Assembly (NCBI GenBank): GCA_000727475.1
Contig: KL647299.1
Coordinates: 1,884,209-1,948,208, forward strand
Source of the DNA: Sarcocystis neurona
Taxonomy: Eukaryota > Apicomplexa > Conoidasida > Eucoccidiorida > Sarcocystidae
Reading direction: 5' to 3'
Length of the DNA: 64,000 bases
Part shown: in pieces, positions 11,901-21,305 of the stretch
How positions within the stretch are numbered: position 1 is the stretch's first letter
Layout of the letters: every line of letters begins with the position of its first letter
Notes under the pieces: generated by a model
The model's database searches: none
What the model was told of the DNA's origin: nothing
Seen by the model: the letters and a program-made list of their open reading frames with translations, nothing else
Translations under genes and position numbers: made by a program

Positions 11901-14566
11901 AGGTTTATCCTTCAAAAGACATTCCGGCAGGAACAGCCGCTGCAGCAGCAAAGGCTGTTCTTGCAGGAACGAGAGTTACAGACGCCTTGCACAGTGCTGC
12001 TGCTGCTCCTGCAGCAGTTGCCTGGCCGGCGGCAGCAGCTGCGGGGGCCGCGTCTCCAGCTGCTGCAGCGGCTGATGGTACTGATTCAGCAAGAAGTGTC
12101 ATCTTCTTTCCGGGTAGCTGTACCGATACACTCCTGCAACAAGAAGACACCAGCAGCGGCAGCAGCACACGTCTACACGAGAGGATGCCTGCGAAACCAG
12201 GTGCCGCACAGCAGGGAGAGCGAGTTTCTGCTGCTGTTCTCGGTGGAGCAGAGAACTCTTGCAGTAAAACCACCAGCGACACCATTTGTCACATGAGTAA
12301 TGCAGCACTCTCGGATTACGGCTTCTCTACTGTATCACACCACCAGGAGGACCTGGCTGCTGCTGCGTATCTACCTGCTGTTGCTGATTCTGCGGCCCCT
12401 GCTGCTGCGGCTGCTGATGTTGCTCTCGCTTCGCTGGGTGCTGCTGCTGCTGGTGATGGTCTCACTCGTGCGGCAGCTGCTTCCTCTGGTGGGGCTGCGG
12501 CTCCTAATGTCTGCAGGGGAGCTCCCGCTAGTGATGCTGCTGGTGCGGTTGCCGACCTTCTATCTGGCGCTTCATTCCTTGGTGGTACACGGCAGGCGGA
12601 ACAGCAGCAGAAGGAGGAAGCATTTCACTCGCAAAAAAAGGCTGAGTATCTCGAGAAGGAGAATGCTACAGCAGCCTCTGTCAGCGTAGGAGCTGCTGAA
12701 GTGCACGCATACAGCAACAGCACAGCTCCGAGGGCTGCTGCTGCCGCTATCGCGGCTGTTACGTCTGTTGCAGCTGCAGCATCACCTGCAAGCAATACTG
12801 GCAGTGGCCGCGTAGCCTACACGCATGCTTCTCCCACCTGCTTGCGCGATAGTTACAAGCGGGGAACACACTTAGACACGTCGAGCCCCTCACTGCTGCT
12901 GAGCTCTGCTGCAGACGGCGACATCAAACCGCCTCCTGGTGGTGTTGCTGCTGCCAGCGATGTTGCTGATGCTGCAGCTTGTGCAGCAGGGCTCCACAAG
13001 TTCTACGGCAGCACCACGAGCCGAAGTCCCACCGCGCACGCTGCCTCTGTGTTAGGAGACGTGCATGCGCGAGTCGCAAATATATGTGAACCACGAGGAG
13101 TGTTAAATGCAGGCGAAGAATTAGTTCCGTTTGCGTCGAGCAGCGATAACGTCGCAAGACAAGAGTTCGGAGGTACTAGTAGTACCGAACCGACAGACAC
13201 AGGTTCATCATTGCTCACACACACGTCTGCGGCGTCTCTGAAAGCTGCTGCTGCTGCAGCTGCTGAGAAGCCTGCTGTTTTCTGTTTGAACGGCGGTCCC
13301 TCAGTCGGCAGCGCAAGTGTCACGTGTACGAAGATGCGAGAGAAACCAGTTGCTGCAGTGCAAGCAGTAGGCAACACACTGAGCACGCAGACAGGACATA
13401 CGGCAGAAATTCTAACGACTAGTGAGAGGATGAAGCAGGAGGGAAAATCGTCTCCGCAGAGTGAGCAGCTGCACGAGGTAGGTGGCGAAATGATACGAAG
13501 TAGACCTACTGCAGTAGCTACGACGAGTCTGTCAGCAACAACAGCAGGTACTCTAGTGACAGGACCTCTGCGGCCTGGAACAACTACAGAAGGTGCAGCT
13601 TGTATCGCAGTACCTAGGGGAGAGGCGCCAGCAGCAGCAGTCCCAGGGGCAGCAGCTACAATTTCTGTAGCAGCTACAGCGACATACGCAGGTGCTACAG
13701 CAGCCAAAAGTTCCACAGCAGCTACAGCAAGTCCCGCAGTAGTGGCACTGTCGCTAGCTCGCAGACGAACTGCAGCGGGTGCAGCAGCTGCACGAGAAAG
13801 AGAAATAATTGAAGCGGGTAGCGCACGACCGGCAAGCCAGGGCAGGAGTGTTGATTCGGAGAAAGATGCTGAACAGTCGTTTCCTCTTAGCGGCTCCGCA
13901 CTACGCACAGAAGCTGTTGCTGGTGAATCTCAGGCAACGCATGAGAAGCATACTTCACGTGGCACGCAGAGCGCAAGTGAGCAGCCCGTAACTGAAATGA
14001 AAGCAGCGGGCGAAAAGCAAACAGTGAATGGAGGAGAACAAGCACTGTATGAGGAGCAGACAGCTGCTGCAGACGAAGGGTCAAAGGACGTGCAGACAAC
14101 ACACGGGAGAATAACTTCCTATGAAGAGCAGACAGCAGAGAACGGGCGAGAAGTGGCTGGAGGAGAAGGTAGAAGTGGAGATGCTGTTGCGTCAGCGGGT
14201 ACAAGTATACGACCGAATCATCTGTTGATGACTGCGTCTGCTGCATTTCGCGACAAAACGGAAGACGCTATTGACGCAATATATGGCGTTCCGAAGGGCA
14301 GCTCGCAGGCGGCAGCAGTAGTTGAACAAGCAACAAGTGCCGATGAGGCTGCGGGGGTGGTACAAACAGATTACTACTGGATCGCGCAGGCAGAGGAAGA
14401 GCTGTGCAGCGCTGCCTCAGCTGACCTGCGAACGACTGAAGAGGTGGAAGCTCTTTTTTGGAACGGTGTCAGTGAGGAGGAAGTACCTGTGGAAAGCGGA
14501 AGCTCTTGCGACGACTCAAAACGAACGCGTAAAAGCGGAATTATCGCTGCAGAAAAGAAAAGTTAG
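2226..14566 (+). CDS. PPP4R1: PPP4R1-like HEAT-repeat regulatory subunit of protein phosphatase 4 (multi-exon, 5' end not found)
   Basis: Proposed exons are 2226-2967, one or more unfound exons, 4578-4689, 7368-7518, 9648-10767 and 11769-14566. Reading phase agrees across the joins 4689/7368 (phase 2), 7518/9648 (phase 0) and 10767/11769 (phase 1). It does not agree for 2967/4578, so at least one exon is missing there. The order of motifs follows the C-terminal half of PPP4R1: a HEAT helix pair around LFIRMCDEIIRHCP, then GDRVFNVRLTW (family: NDRVPNVR), then a last repeat AKSLQKTEVDREMRML. PPP4R1 is an all-helical scaffold that binds the PP4 catalytic subunit. Unusual points are a low-complexity insert in the first exon and an Ala-rich tail of about 1,300 residues absent from animal PPP4R1. 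The tail exon could instead belong to a separate gene. The 5' end lies upstream, perhaps outside the window. Confidence 0.6.
2968..4577. other. Intronic region with TA repeats and a GCATGC-rich block
   Basis: TA/TATG repeats fill 3090-3500. From 3500 to 4577 the composition is ordinary but GCATGC is very frequent. Phase disagreement between the flanking exons implies an unrecognised exon here. The only weak candidate I saw is around 3615-3690 (plus frame with DDVKRAVHGRRSNVRV), which is HEAT-like but has no convincing splice sites. Confidence 0.4.
3412..4730. promoter_or_regulatory. Cluster of GCATGC elements
   Basis: GCATGC starts at 3412, 3679, 3872, 3952, 3958, 3984, 4009, 4013, 4049, 4085, 4114, 4160, 4196, 4252, 4394, 4466 and 4725. 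That is 17 copies in about 1.3 kb, against roughly one per 4 kb expected by chance. (T)GCATGC is an established apicomplexan cis-element bound by ApiAP2 proteins. Here the cluster lies between proposed exons of the PPP4R1-like gene, so it could mark an internal promoter, an enhancer-like site, or an intronic RNA signal. Confidence 0.6.
4578..4689 (+). CDS. PPP4R1: PPP4R1-like gene, HEAT-repeat exon
   Basis: A pyrimidine-rich acceptor ends at 4577 and a GTGAGA donor follows at 4690. The exon encodes KTYAFVGRGDGWFELLRRN followed by a helix with YALRQLFIRMCDEIIR. It ends in phase 2 and continues in phase into the exon at 7368. The W-x(8-12)-R-Q-x-F-x-x-x-C pattern resembles the PPP4R1 repeat just before the conserved DRVPNVR helix. 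Confidence 0.6.
4690..7367. other. Intron of the PPP4R1-like gene
   Basis: It contains a purine-only minisatellite (4816-5002), TA/TATG repeats, a run of 16 G at 6073-6088, and a GC-rich patch at 5560-5880. That patch carries two copies of the GGTGTACGTACACC-type palindrome, at 5623-5636 and 5788-5801. No exon was recognised. The open plus frame at 5567-5761 could not be matched to any protein. Confidence 0.5.
4816..5002. repeat. Purine-rich GGGAGACAGGAAGG minisatellite
   Basis: The plus strand is almost entirely purine, built from degenerate units of GGGAGACRGGAAGG with G-runs up to eight. Such tracts can form triplex or G-quadruplex structures. The open frame through it is an artefact of composition. 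Confidence 0.75.
7368..7518 (+). CDS. PPP4R1: PPP4R1-like gene, exon with conserved DRVxNVR HEAT helix
   Basis: The acceptor is GCATGCAG ending at 7367, chosen over CCGCAG at 7380 because it restores phase with the previous exon. The donor is GTAAAA at 7519. The exon encodes ALAYLSGDRVFNVRLTWVR and a following helix ending KPNGKLKDNCL. The GDRVFNVR signature matches NDRVPNVR of PPP4R1 and is the strongest single piece of evidence for the identification. Confidence 0.7.
7519..9647. repeat. Intron made of a CAG block followed by a CTG block
   Basis: About 7530-8750 is CAG-rich on the plus strand and about 8860-9640 is CTG-rich on the same strand, with the switch near 8800. Within the first block, 8530-8655 is a 21-bp tandem repeat (GACGCGCAGCAACAGCAGCAA, about six units). 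Open frames on both strands here are low-complexity translations of triplets. Confidence 0.7.
9648..10767 (+). CDS. PPP4R1: PPP4R1-like gene, last HEAT repeat and start of low-complexity tail
   Basis: The acceptor is TTTATAG ending at 9647; the frame is stopped by that same TAG, so the exon cannot extend upstream. The donor is GTAAGA at 10768, after GTCGAAG. The first residues, LVCAAKSLQKTEVDREMR, resemble the final PPP4R1 repeat (LQMDRDSDVK). After this come poly-Ser, poly-Ala and poly-Gln runs. Without splicing at 10768 the frame would end at 10871. Confidence 0.5.
10768..11768. other. Intron with CAG and CTG tracts
   Basis: CAG-rich to about 11050, then a short CTG-rich part at 11130-11235, then ordinary sequence. 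A frame at 10381-11046 is a Gln/Arg translation of the CAG tract and shadows the Ala/Ser frame. The acceptor CTGCGCAG at 11761-11768 restores phase with the upstream exon. Confidence 0.4.
11769..14566 (+). CDS. Long Ala/Ser/Thr-rich exon, tail of the PPP4R1-like protein or separate gene
   Basis: This is an uninterrupted frame of about 930 codons ending in TAG at 14564-14566. It is dominated by Ala, Ser, Thr and Gly with no recognisable fold. The last 250 residues are more charged and include Glu-Glu-Gln-Thr type stretches (EEQTA) and a Lys/Arg-rich end, KRTRKSGIIAAEKKS, which could act as a nuclear signal. A stop-free frame this long, with codons varying well beyond a pure triplet repeat, supports real coding. 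Phase agreement with the exon ending at 10767 supports joining it to the PPP4R1-like gene. There is also an in-frame alternative as an independent gene, since no clear own start site or promoter was seen. Confidence 0.65.
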
Positions 14567-17500
14567 GTCACAGACGCGTACCAGTGGGCTGCACGTAGGC
14601 TCCGTGCAGCTAAGGACACTCGCAGGACAAGAATGTTCGAAAGCGGTACGCGCCTTCAAATACAGGGTACCTGCGGCGGCATTCTTTCTAAATACACCTC
14701 TGTACGAACGTGTGCCCATGTGGGCGTACACGTGTATATGTGCGTGTGTCTGGTTGTAATTATTTCTGCCTATCCGCGTGTGCAGGAGACGCCGGCGGGT
14801 AAGAAAAAGTAGATATCCTGAAGTGGGTATCCGTAGGATACGGTGTCGCCATTGTTTTATGCGAACGGTTAACGCGGAAGAACTTGAAGAGATTTGTTCT
14901 TGGCGAACAGAGAGGCTTGTGATTACGCAGCGTTGAGAAGCATGTCCCCTGGATAGCCACCGCAGTTCACCGCCTCCCAGCGTGTCTGTATGCCTCTGCG
15001 CCACGTGACATGTGTGTGTGTGTGTGTGTGTGTTTGCGATCGTCTGGAGGTGCATTTATTTGGAATTGAAAGCAGCGTGAATACATTGCCCCTCTGCGTA
15101 CAGCCCGTGGGAAGAGGCACGTCTATCTGGATCTACCCAGGTTTACGCGCGCGTACCACTGCATATATATATATATATATAGATAGATATATCCCGATGG
15201 GAGCGTCTAACTGCCCTTGTCTGGTTGACTACGCCCTACTGTGGTCACAAGAGAGGGCACACAACACTGGAGATGGTTAATGGTCCCGTGCGGCGTTTTC
15301 GCAATAGCTGGTACGAGGGTCAATTTTTGTGCACCGCGCGCGTGTGCTATCACCGCTGGCGGTAGCTGTGTTGTTTAGGGAAGGGAAAACGTGCACTTGT
15401 CGAGTTGCACTGTACTGTGGGAACGTTCGGCTGTGTTGGGCACGTAGACACACAAAGCGGTCGTCTGCGTGTTCGTATTCACTCGAGACAAATACTAGTT
15501 TGTCAGGAGACGTATGCACAAACATACCGGCAAAGTATCGAGTCGTCTGCGAGTGTGCATATTCACCTGAAATCGTAGAGGTACGTGTGTGCGAGTGTAC
15601 ATCCATTTTTCCTGCTGAGATGCGTGTGCTCCTTTGTACTGGATAAATGCATGTATACGCGTAAGTACAGAACAGCTTCATCACACATTGTGTGTATGCG
15701 TGTGTGTGTGTCTATATGAATATGTGTGTGCATGTGTTTGTATACATTATATATATACATATTGTATATGCTGTTTATGTGCGTGTACATAACATCGATA
15801 TATTTATATATGCGCCTGCCTGTCCGTTAATGTTTGTGGATATAGTGCCCGCGTCGCCCTCTTTGTGTGGCCGGAATTGATTTGACAAGTTCCAACACTC
15901 CCTACATCTTTGATGTTTCGCCTTCATACAACGGCGTGGCCAATATGTGGATAAAGGTATATCTAAAAAAGTGACTGCGTACCAAAAGGTAACTTCTGCA
16001 CCGCTTCAGAGAAGCCGATGTACTGCAGCATCCGGGAACACGTGGGGTGATCGCCGGTGTTCACGTTTCACGCTGATAACGTCTAGTACAGTTCTGCAAA
16101 TCTTGCATCCTTTGCACAGCGGGTGCACTACAGTCCTCTGCATGGTTGCAGGCCCCGATGTGCGTGGGAGCAAGTAGCTACACATGCGCGTGTACGTTTT
16201 CATGTGTATGACTCGGATGCACGCTAATATAATGTGTGTGTATGGTCGTCACGGTTCAGGTTCCCCTATGCAGGGGCTTCAGTGACACAGACGGCTTAAC
16301 TTCCAGTGAAGTATTATGCGTCATGACGTCAGGATTTGTAGTCAGAATTGCGTTCGACCTCACGCTTGTACAAGTTCGTACACACATATATACATGTGTA
16401 GTTCATGCCTTCCTTGATTTTACGTATACGCACAGGCACACTGGTACAGATCTTGGATTCGCACCCGACATACGTGCCGTACAGTCATAGGAACGTTTAC
16501 AAGCGCAGGCGCGTCTGCGTTTCACATTGCTCCAGTTCCTCTCGACATGGCGCACTGATGCGAGTAGGTTATACACGGCGTTTTTGCTGCCTAATACAGG
16601 CGAGCTGAAGATGCAGAGACATAAACTTTCTAGTGTTCGTCGCACGTTCCTCTACGCTACAGAGTCCTCCACGCCAGTGTGAACATCATGTTTTTTGGTT
16701 GTCTTTCATTTCGCTCCGATGCACCTGGCGGAGTCTCCGCGCATCTTCACTCAAACAATCAAAGGCATCCTATTGTCGTGCCGCTAGGATATGAGAGACT
16801 AGTTTAGAATTCTCCTTGCCCGCCGACGAAGCGTGTAAGATTGCATAATAAACCTCTTGTTCGGTACGATGTACGCGACCAGAATAGTGAAAAGCCACTG
16901 CAGCATCACCCTCCTCAGTGGCTGGACAACTAATGTGATACCAGTGAAACGGCGCAGCAGAAGCACTCAGGACAACAGGTATGCAGGTCGCTTTGTGCCG
17001 AGAGAGGTCACCTCTGAGTGCATGGTAGGCACCGCTGCTGGCACTCGGGAAGCATTTGTGTACATGGCAAACAAATAAAACATTTGAATTTTTGTCAGTA
17101 TGCAGCTGAGGGACGTCAGCGGCAGTGCACGAAGCGACCTCCACTTGAACGCAGTGCCTACAGGTTTGACGCCAAGTGGAGTATACCGAACCAAACCAGT
17201 CAAGTGGAGTTCTTCGACTTTACTGTAAATTTCGAATGTCAAGGGAGGACACTTTTCAGTTGGAAACGTGAAACTAGGGGGGCTTTCTTGTGTAGACTAA
17301 AACTATGTGAACCTCTTCAATCTTTTCGGCGTAGGCTTTGCAGTGCGTACAAGAGTGCATCAGTTACAATGACGTAGCGGCGGGGCCACTCCTGAAGCGA
17401 GAGCACGGCAGCAGTGGGGTGGCGACATCGCCTAGAAGCGTTACGTCATACTACGCGGAACTTCAACACGTGTATCAGGTTCTGAATTATTAGTGACCTC

Positions 17501-18374
17501 TCCTCTTTACAGACATGGATGTGGTGGTGTAGCCTTGCTCCTGGCTTTCTCCGCACACGATATGAGAGCCGCCTATATTTTATCATTGTCTCCCTTCTCC
17601 CATTTGTATGTACAAAAACATGCATACAAACTATCTGCTTCTTCCAAGGTTCATGCTGATAATTGACTCCACTAAAAGATAGGATATTTCTTCTCCTCTT
17701 CGTTCTCTCCCTCCACTACACCTACGAGTGACCATTTTCTTTATCGTATACTACTACTCGTGGACTCCAAATAACGGCTTTATGAGAGAGGTGTGGAAGT
17801 GGGTAGATCTGGGTGCCCTGGGCAGGTCACCCCTCGTGCAATACTGTGAAACTATCTTTAGAGAACACTACGGGGTAGTTGGCCGGTTTTCTGACTACTA
17901 AAATCTGGTGTTAAAAGCAGTGTGTCACATCTGCTTCGGTTACAGACGAGCGGTATGCCACCACCCAATTAATGTGTACTGGTATAAATCTCTCCTCAAC
18001 GTGAAGTACTGCCTGTTCATTCTTGTGCATCTGTTGTTGCTCCAAATGGAATGGGCTGGGCTCAAAACACAGCTGGCAGTTGCGTCTAGCGTGGCTTTTT
18101 GAAATCTGAGATAGCTTTTTCCGTACCAGACTTCAATGTGACCAGTTTTTCCCGCGCCTAGAACTGTAACTTCACTCTGCTTACTTACCTCTCCAGTACC
18201 TTGTGTTCTTCGTCTCCACATTTTCTCACGAACCAGCACTAGGTCTCCGACGTCCGCAATGGCGGCGCTATCGGGAGGACGTCAGTCTTCCACTCCAGTT
18301 CTTCAATGCCGTCGCCACAGTCAGCCAAATAATATCTCACATTGTTCATGTACCGGCAGTGAAATGCATCTTAC
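14567..18374. other. Repeat-poor region, no gene recognised
   Basis: Ordinary composition with little CAG or TA, apart from (GT)n at 15011-15033 and TA-rich patches near 15160 and 15740. Several frames of 60-135 codons occur on both strands, for example minus 16770-17144, but none shows a domain, splice pattern or signal I recognise. It separates the 3' end of the plus-strand gene from the 3' end of the minus-strand gene at 18375, so it holds both terminator regions. Confidence 0.5.
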
Positions 18375-21305
18375 TTAGATGGCCAGCCCGAGCTCTAATA
18401 GGCAGTCTGTCGGTGCGTAGCTCAACGGGTACATACAACCGACTTCTGCGTCGTCAAATAAATCCTTGCAAAGGAGAGGCTGTGGTAAATGACCACGCTT
18501 GCGTCTGCTGGGATCGTGCGGATAGCCGTATTTCTCTTCACCCTCTTCGCCTTTAGCAAGACGTTTCTGCAGTGTGCTTTTCCACTTGTCCTTCTCATTG
18601 CTTGCTTCGCTGTCATCACTGCCACAGCAGAAGAAAATCGCGAGCTTCTTTCGTTGTCCTTCGGCGTTGGTTTTCTTCAGTAACCAGTCGTCGTCTTCAT
18701 CGCGCTGCAGGTCGTAGCCCTTCACATCTCTCTCATCTCGTAAAGCCGTGTAGGTTTTTCCTCCTTCTTCTTCTTCTTCGTCTTCTTCATCTTGGCTTTG
18801 GTTCATCCAGTGCATAAAATCTTCCGCACCGCTGCCGATTGTGGATGCGTCTTTACGCATGTCGTTTTCCTCGTCCTTCCCCTCGCTTTTTCGTCCTCCT
18901 CTTCCCTGTCGCTGCTCACGCGCCGCAGCCTTCTCTGCCCGTTTGCTGAATTTTAGCCCACTTAAATACTCGTTTTCCTGATATCTAGGCGTCATATCCG
19001 CGCTGCTGGGGTGCTCAGACGGGGTCTGCGAGGTCTCGGGTGTCACCGCAAAGGGTTCACTGAGTTCTTCCGAAAGTGTTCCTTTCGCGTGAGTTTGCTT
19101 CTCCCCACCAGATCTGTCCCCAGTACTGTTGTAGCTGTCTTGTCGGTCGCTCGTTAGCGTTACCTCCTTCTGCGCGGACTCGTCCTCCATGGCATGTCCG
19201 AGACGTTCTTCACCAGTATTCGTCGGTTCTAATGTGTTACCAATGTATTCGCAATTTCTCACGTCTCCAGAATAATGTTTCCTCCCTTCTGTGCCCGCCC
19301 CCATGCCCACGCATACAACACCAGACGGCGTTTCTTTGGGAGAAGGGAGAGGAGGGTCTCTTGATTTCGAGCGGAAACGCTCCGAAATCCTCCTTCTCCA
19401 GGTCTTCGTTTCTTTTCCAGCAGTCACGCTTTCCGTTCCGTCTTCCGTGTGTCCACACAAAGACTCGTCCCATTCCTGGCACTTGGAACCCAGGCTGCTT
19501 TCCCTGCTGTTTGCTCGTGGCAACCGAAGAGACGACCGCGACAGTCGGCGTCGCAGGCTTTTCGCAAAAGACTGCTTTTCACCAGGGAGGCTACTGTTCT
19601 CTTGTTGTTGTGTCTGTTGTTCAGTATTTTCTTTTCTCTGCTGCTGAGCTCCAGCTCCACCCCGAGAATCTCTGGAGCGGCCGCGTACCGCAGCAACCGC
19701 TGAAGTGATGGAACTCCGTCTAAGACGGTCCCATCCCGAAGCTTTCTTTGGCTGCAGCTCTCCTTCAGTTCCGGTGAAACCGTTCATTCCTTCGGCTTCT
19801 TCTGCTTCACGTCCTGTTTCTGCTTTTTCTATGCCTGCCCCAGTGTATGTTCTTTCTTCCTCATCTGTGCCTTCGTTCTTTCTGACAACGGTCCCTTCGT
19901 GGCCTGCACGCCTATCGCGTGACAGGGAAATCTTGCGACGAATACGACCGAAGTAACCGGACTTCCCTGCCTCTTCCGTGCAGACACTCTCGCAGCCAAA
20001 AACGCTTTCCCGTTCGCCTTCTTTGTCTTCCTCGTTAGGCGGCCCGCTCTGCGTGCTATGTCGACGTTCCCTCGATAAGGACAGGCGTCGGCGCCACCGG
20101 CTCGCCGGTTTCATGACGTCGGCTGCACCACGCGAAATTTCGTCTTCCTTTGTTTCTCCGCCAGTCTCTCGATTTTCAACTCCTTTCTTCAGCGCCTTAC
20201 CCTCCCTCTCCTTGCGGCTCTCATTCTTCGTGCTGCCACCAGTTGAGCGGCCCTCCTTCTTGCGATTGGTGAGCCCCAATTTACGTTTCGGCTTCTCTGG
20301 CACGGTAGCAGTGCCTTCCTCCTCTGCCTTGGCAGACGTTCCCTCGTCTTGTTGGCGCTGTATTCCATCCTGTGTATTGGTAGCATCCGCAGCAGTGACG
20401 ACCGAAGGCGGTGCTGCGACTGTACGCTGCTCGGACGTTTCGCTCAGAGGCATTTCATCTTTCAGATCCAATTTTTCCTGTTCCACCGCGGGTTCTTGCT
20501 CCTCTCGTAAGGTTTCAGTTTGTTCAGACGCCGGGGCAGGGGCAAGTGGCATCATGCAGAAATTTTCTTTCCGTTCTAAGTTCATATGTAGTGGGTCCTG
20601 TTCGAGAGGTAGATGCGAAAGTGGAGCAGCCTCGTCGTCATTTCCGTCGTCAGTTGGATCTCGATCGAGCGGGACGCCAGTGGGCACATAAGGGCTATTT
20701 GTTTTTGCACTTTCTTTGTTTGAACAGCCTTCAGGTGCTTGTTCCAAAAAAGAATGTTTGGAGGGAGTCGGAACAGGCGAGGCCACTCCAGTATTTGTAT
20801 TTAGTCGATTCTCTCGGCTGCTGGCTCTGCTTAGGCTTCTTCTGGCTAGCGCTGCTCTTGCTTTTGCCACCACCGAAAAACTCGAACGACGGCTTTCCCG
20901 TCCGCGTTGCGTTTTTGTGTCCTCAGTACCAGCAGCGCCGACTTCACGAGCTGCCTCAGCCGCTGCAGCAGCAGCGACAATATCATCAGGTAGAACTGCA
21001 AGTGCTACGGCAGGGCTATCCTCCACGGTAGTAGGCGCCACGGAACTGCTACGGCGCCGAAGTCTCGCAAGGAGAGATGGTCGCCTCTTTTGCGGTGCAG
21101 AAGCGTTGGAAGTGATCGTGGCTCCGTCAGAAGGCCCCACTCCCTGAACCTGCGTCCCACCCCCATCTCCGCAGATGGTTTCATCTCGTGGCAGCTCGTG
21201 TGAGAGTCCTGTGTCTTCAACGTCCGTCACTCCCGTCTCAGGATTGACCGACTTTGCCCGGCCCTTGCTACTGCCAATGCTCAGTCTTCTCGAAAGGCGA
21301 CCCAT
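18375..21305 (-). CDS. Hypothetical Ser/Arg-rich protein with repeated RRxS kinase-type motifs (976 aa)
   Basis: This is a complete, intron-free frame of 976 codons from ATG at 21305. The protein is largely disordered and highly charged. It contains at least eight basophilic RR(R/K)xS motifs, around residues 6, 74, 83, 139, 155, 405, 456, 529, 585 and 637. Most are followed by an SRE/SRD or SR-S element (for example RRRLSLSRERR at 405 and RRKISLSRDRR at 456), which makes a dispersed internal repeat. These are good PKA/PKG or CDPK-type phosphosites. An acidic run lies at 839-847, a Cys pair (FFCCG) at 892-896 could be lipidated, and the last 60 residues look folded. No signal peptide or membrane segment is visible. 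N-terminal MGRLSRR has Gly2 but Arg3 argues against myristoylation. The function is unknown; phosphoregulated cytoskeletal or cortical proteins of this style exist in coccidia, but that is only inference. Confidence 0.85.
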   Translation of the reverse strand: MGRLSRRLSIGSSKGRAKSVNPETGVTDVEDTGLSHELPRDETICGDGGGTQVQGVGPSDGATITSNASAPQKRRPSLLARLRRRSSSVAPTTVEDSPAVALAVLPDDIVAAAAAAEAAREVGAAGTEDTKTQRGRESRRSSFSVVAKARAALARRSLSRASSRENRLNTNTGVASPVPTPSKHSFLEQAPEGCSNKESAKTNSPYVPTGVPLDRDPTDDGNDDEAAPLSHLPLEQDPLHMNLERKENFCMMPLAPAPASEQTETLREEQEPAVEQEKLDLKDEMPLSETSEQRTVAAPPSVVTAADATNTQDGIQRQQDEGTSAKAEEEGTATVPEKPKRKLGLTNRKKEGRSTGGSTKNESRKEREGKALKKGVENRETGGETKEDEISRGAADVMKPASRWRRRLSLSRERRHSTQSGPPNEEDKEGERESVFGCESVCTEEAGKSGYFGRIRRKISLSRDRRAGHEGTVVRKNEGTDEEERTYTGAGIEKAETGREAEEAEGMNGFTGTEGELQPKKASGWDRLRRSSITSAVAAVRGRSRDSRGGAGAQQQRKENTEQQTQQQENSSLPGEKQSFAKSLRRRLSRSSLRLPRANSRESSLGSKCQEWDESLCGHTEDGTESVTAGKETKTWRRRISERFRSKSRDPPLPSPKETPSGVVCVGMGAGTEGRKHYSGDVRNCEYIGNTLEPTNTGEERLGHAMEDESAQKEVTLTSDRQDSYNSTGDRSGGEKQTHAKGTLSEELSEPFAVTPETSQTPSEHPSSADMTPRYQENEYLSGLKFSKRAEKAAAREQRQGRGGRKSEGKDEENDMRKDASTIGSGAEDFMHWMNQSQDEEDEEEEEGGKTYTALRDERDVKGYDLQRDEDDDWLLKKTNAEGQRKKLAIFFCCGSDDSEASNEKDKWKSTLQKRLAKGEEGEEKYGYPHDPSRRKRGHLPQPLLCKDLFDDAEVGCMYPLSYAPTDCLLELGLAI

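Noticed and set aside
16770..17144. Minus-strand frame of 124 codons
   Set aside because: No domain, splice site or homologous pattern was recognised, and the length is within chance for this composition.
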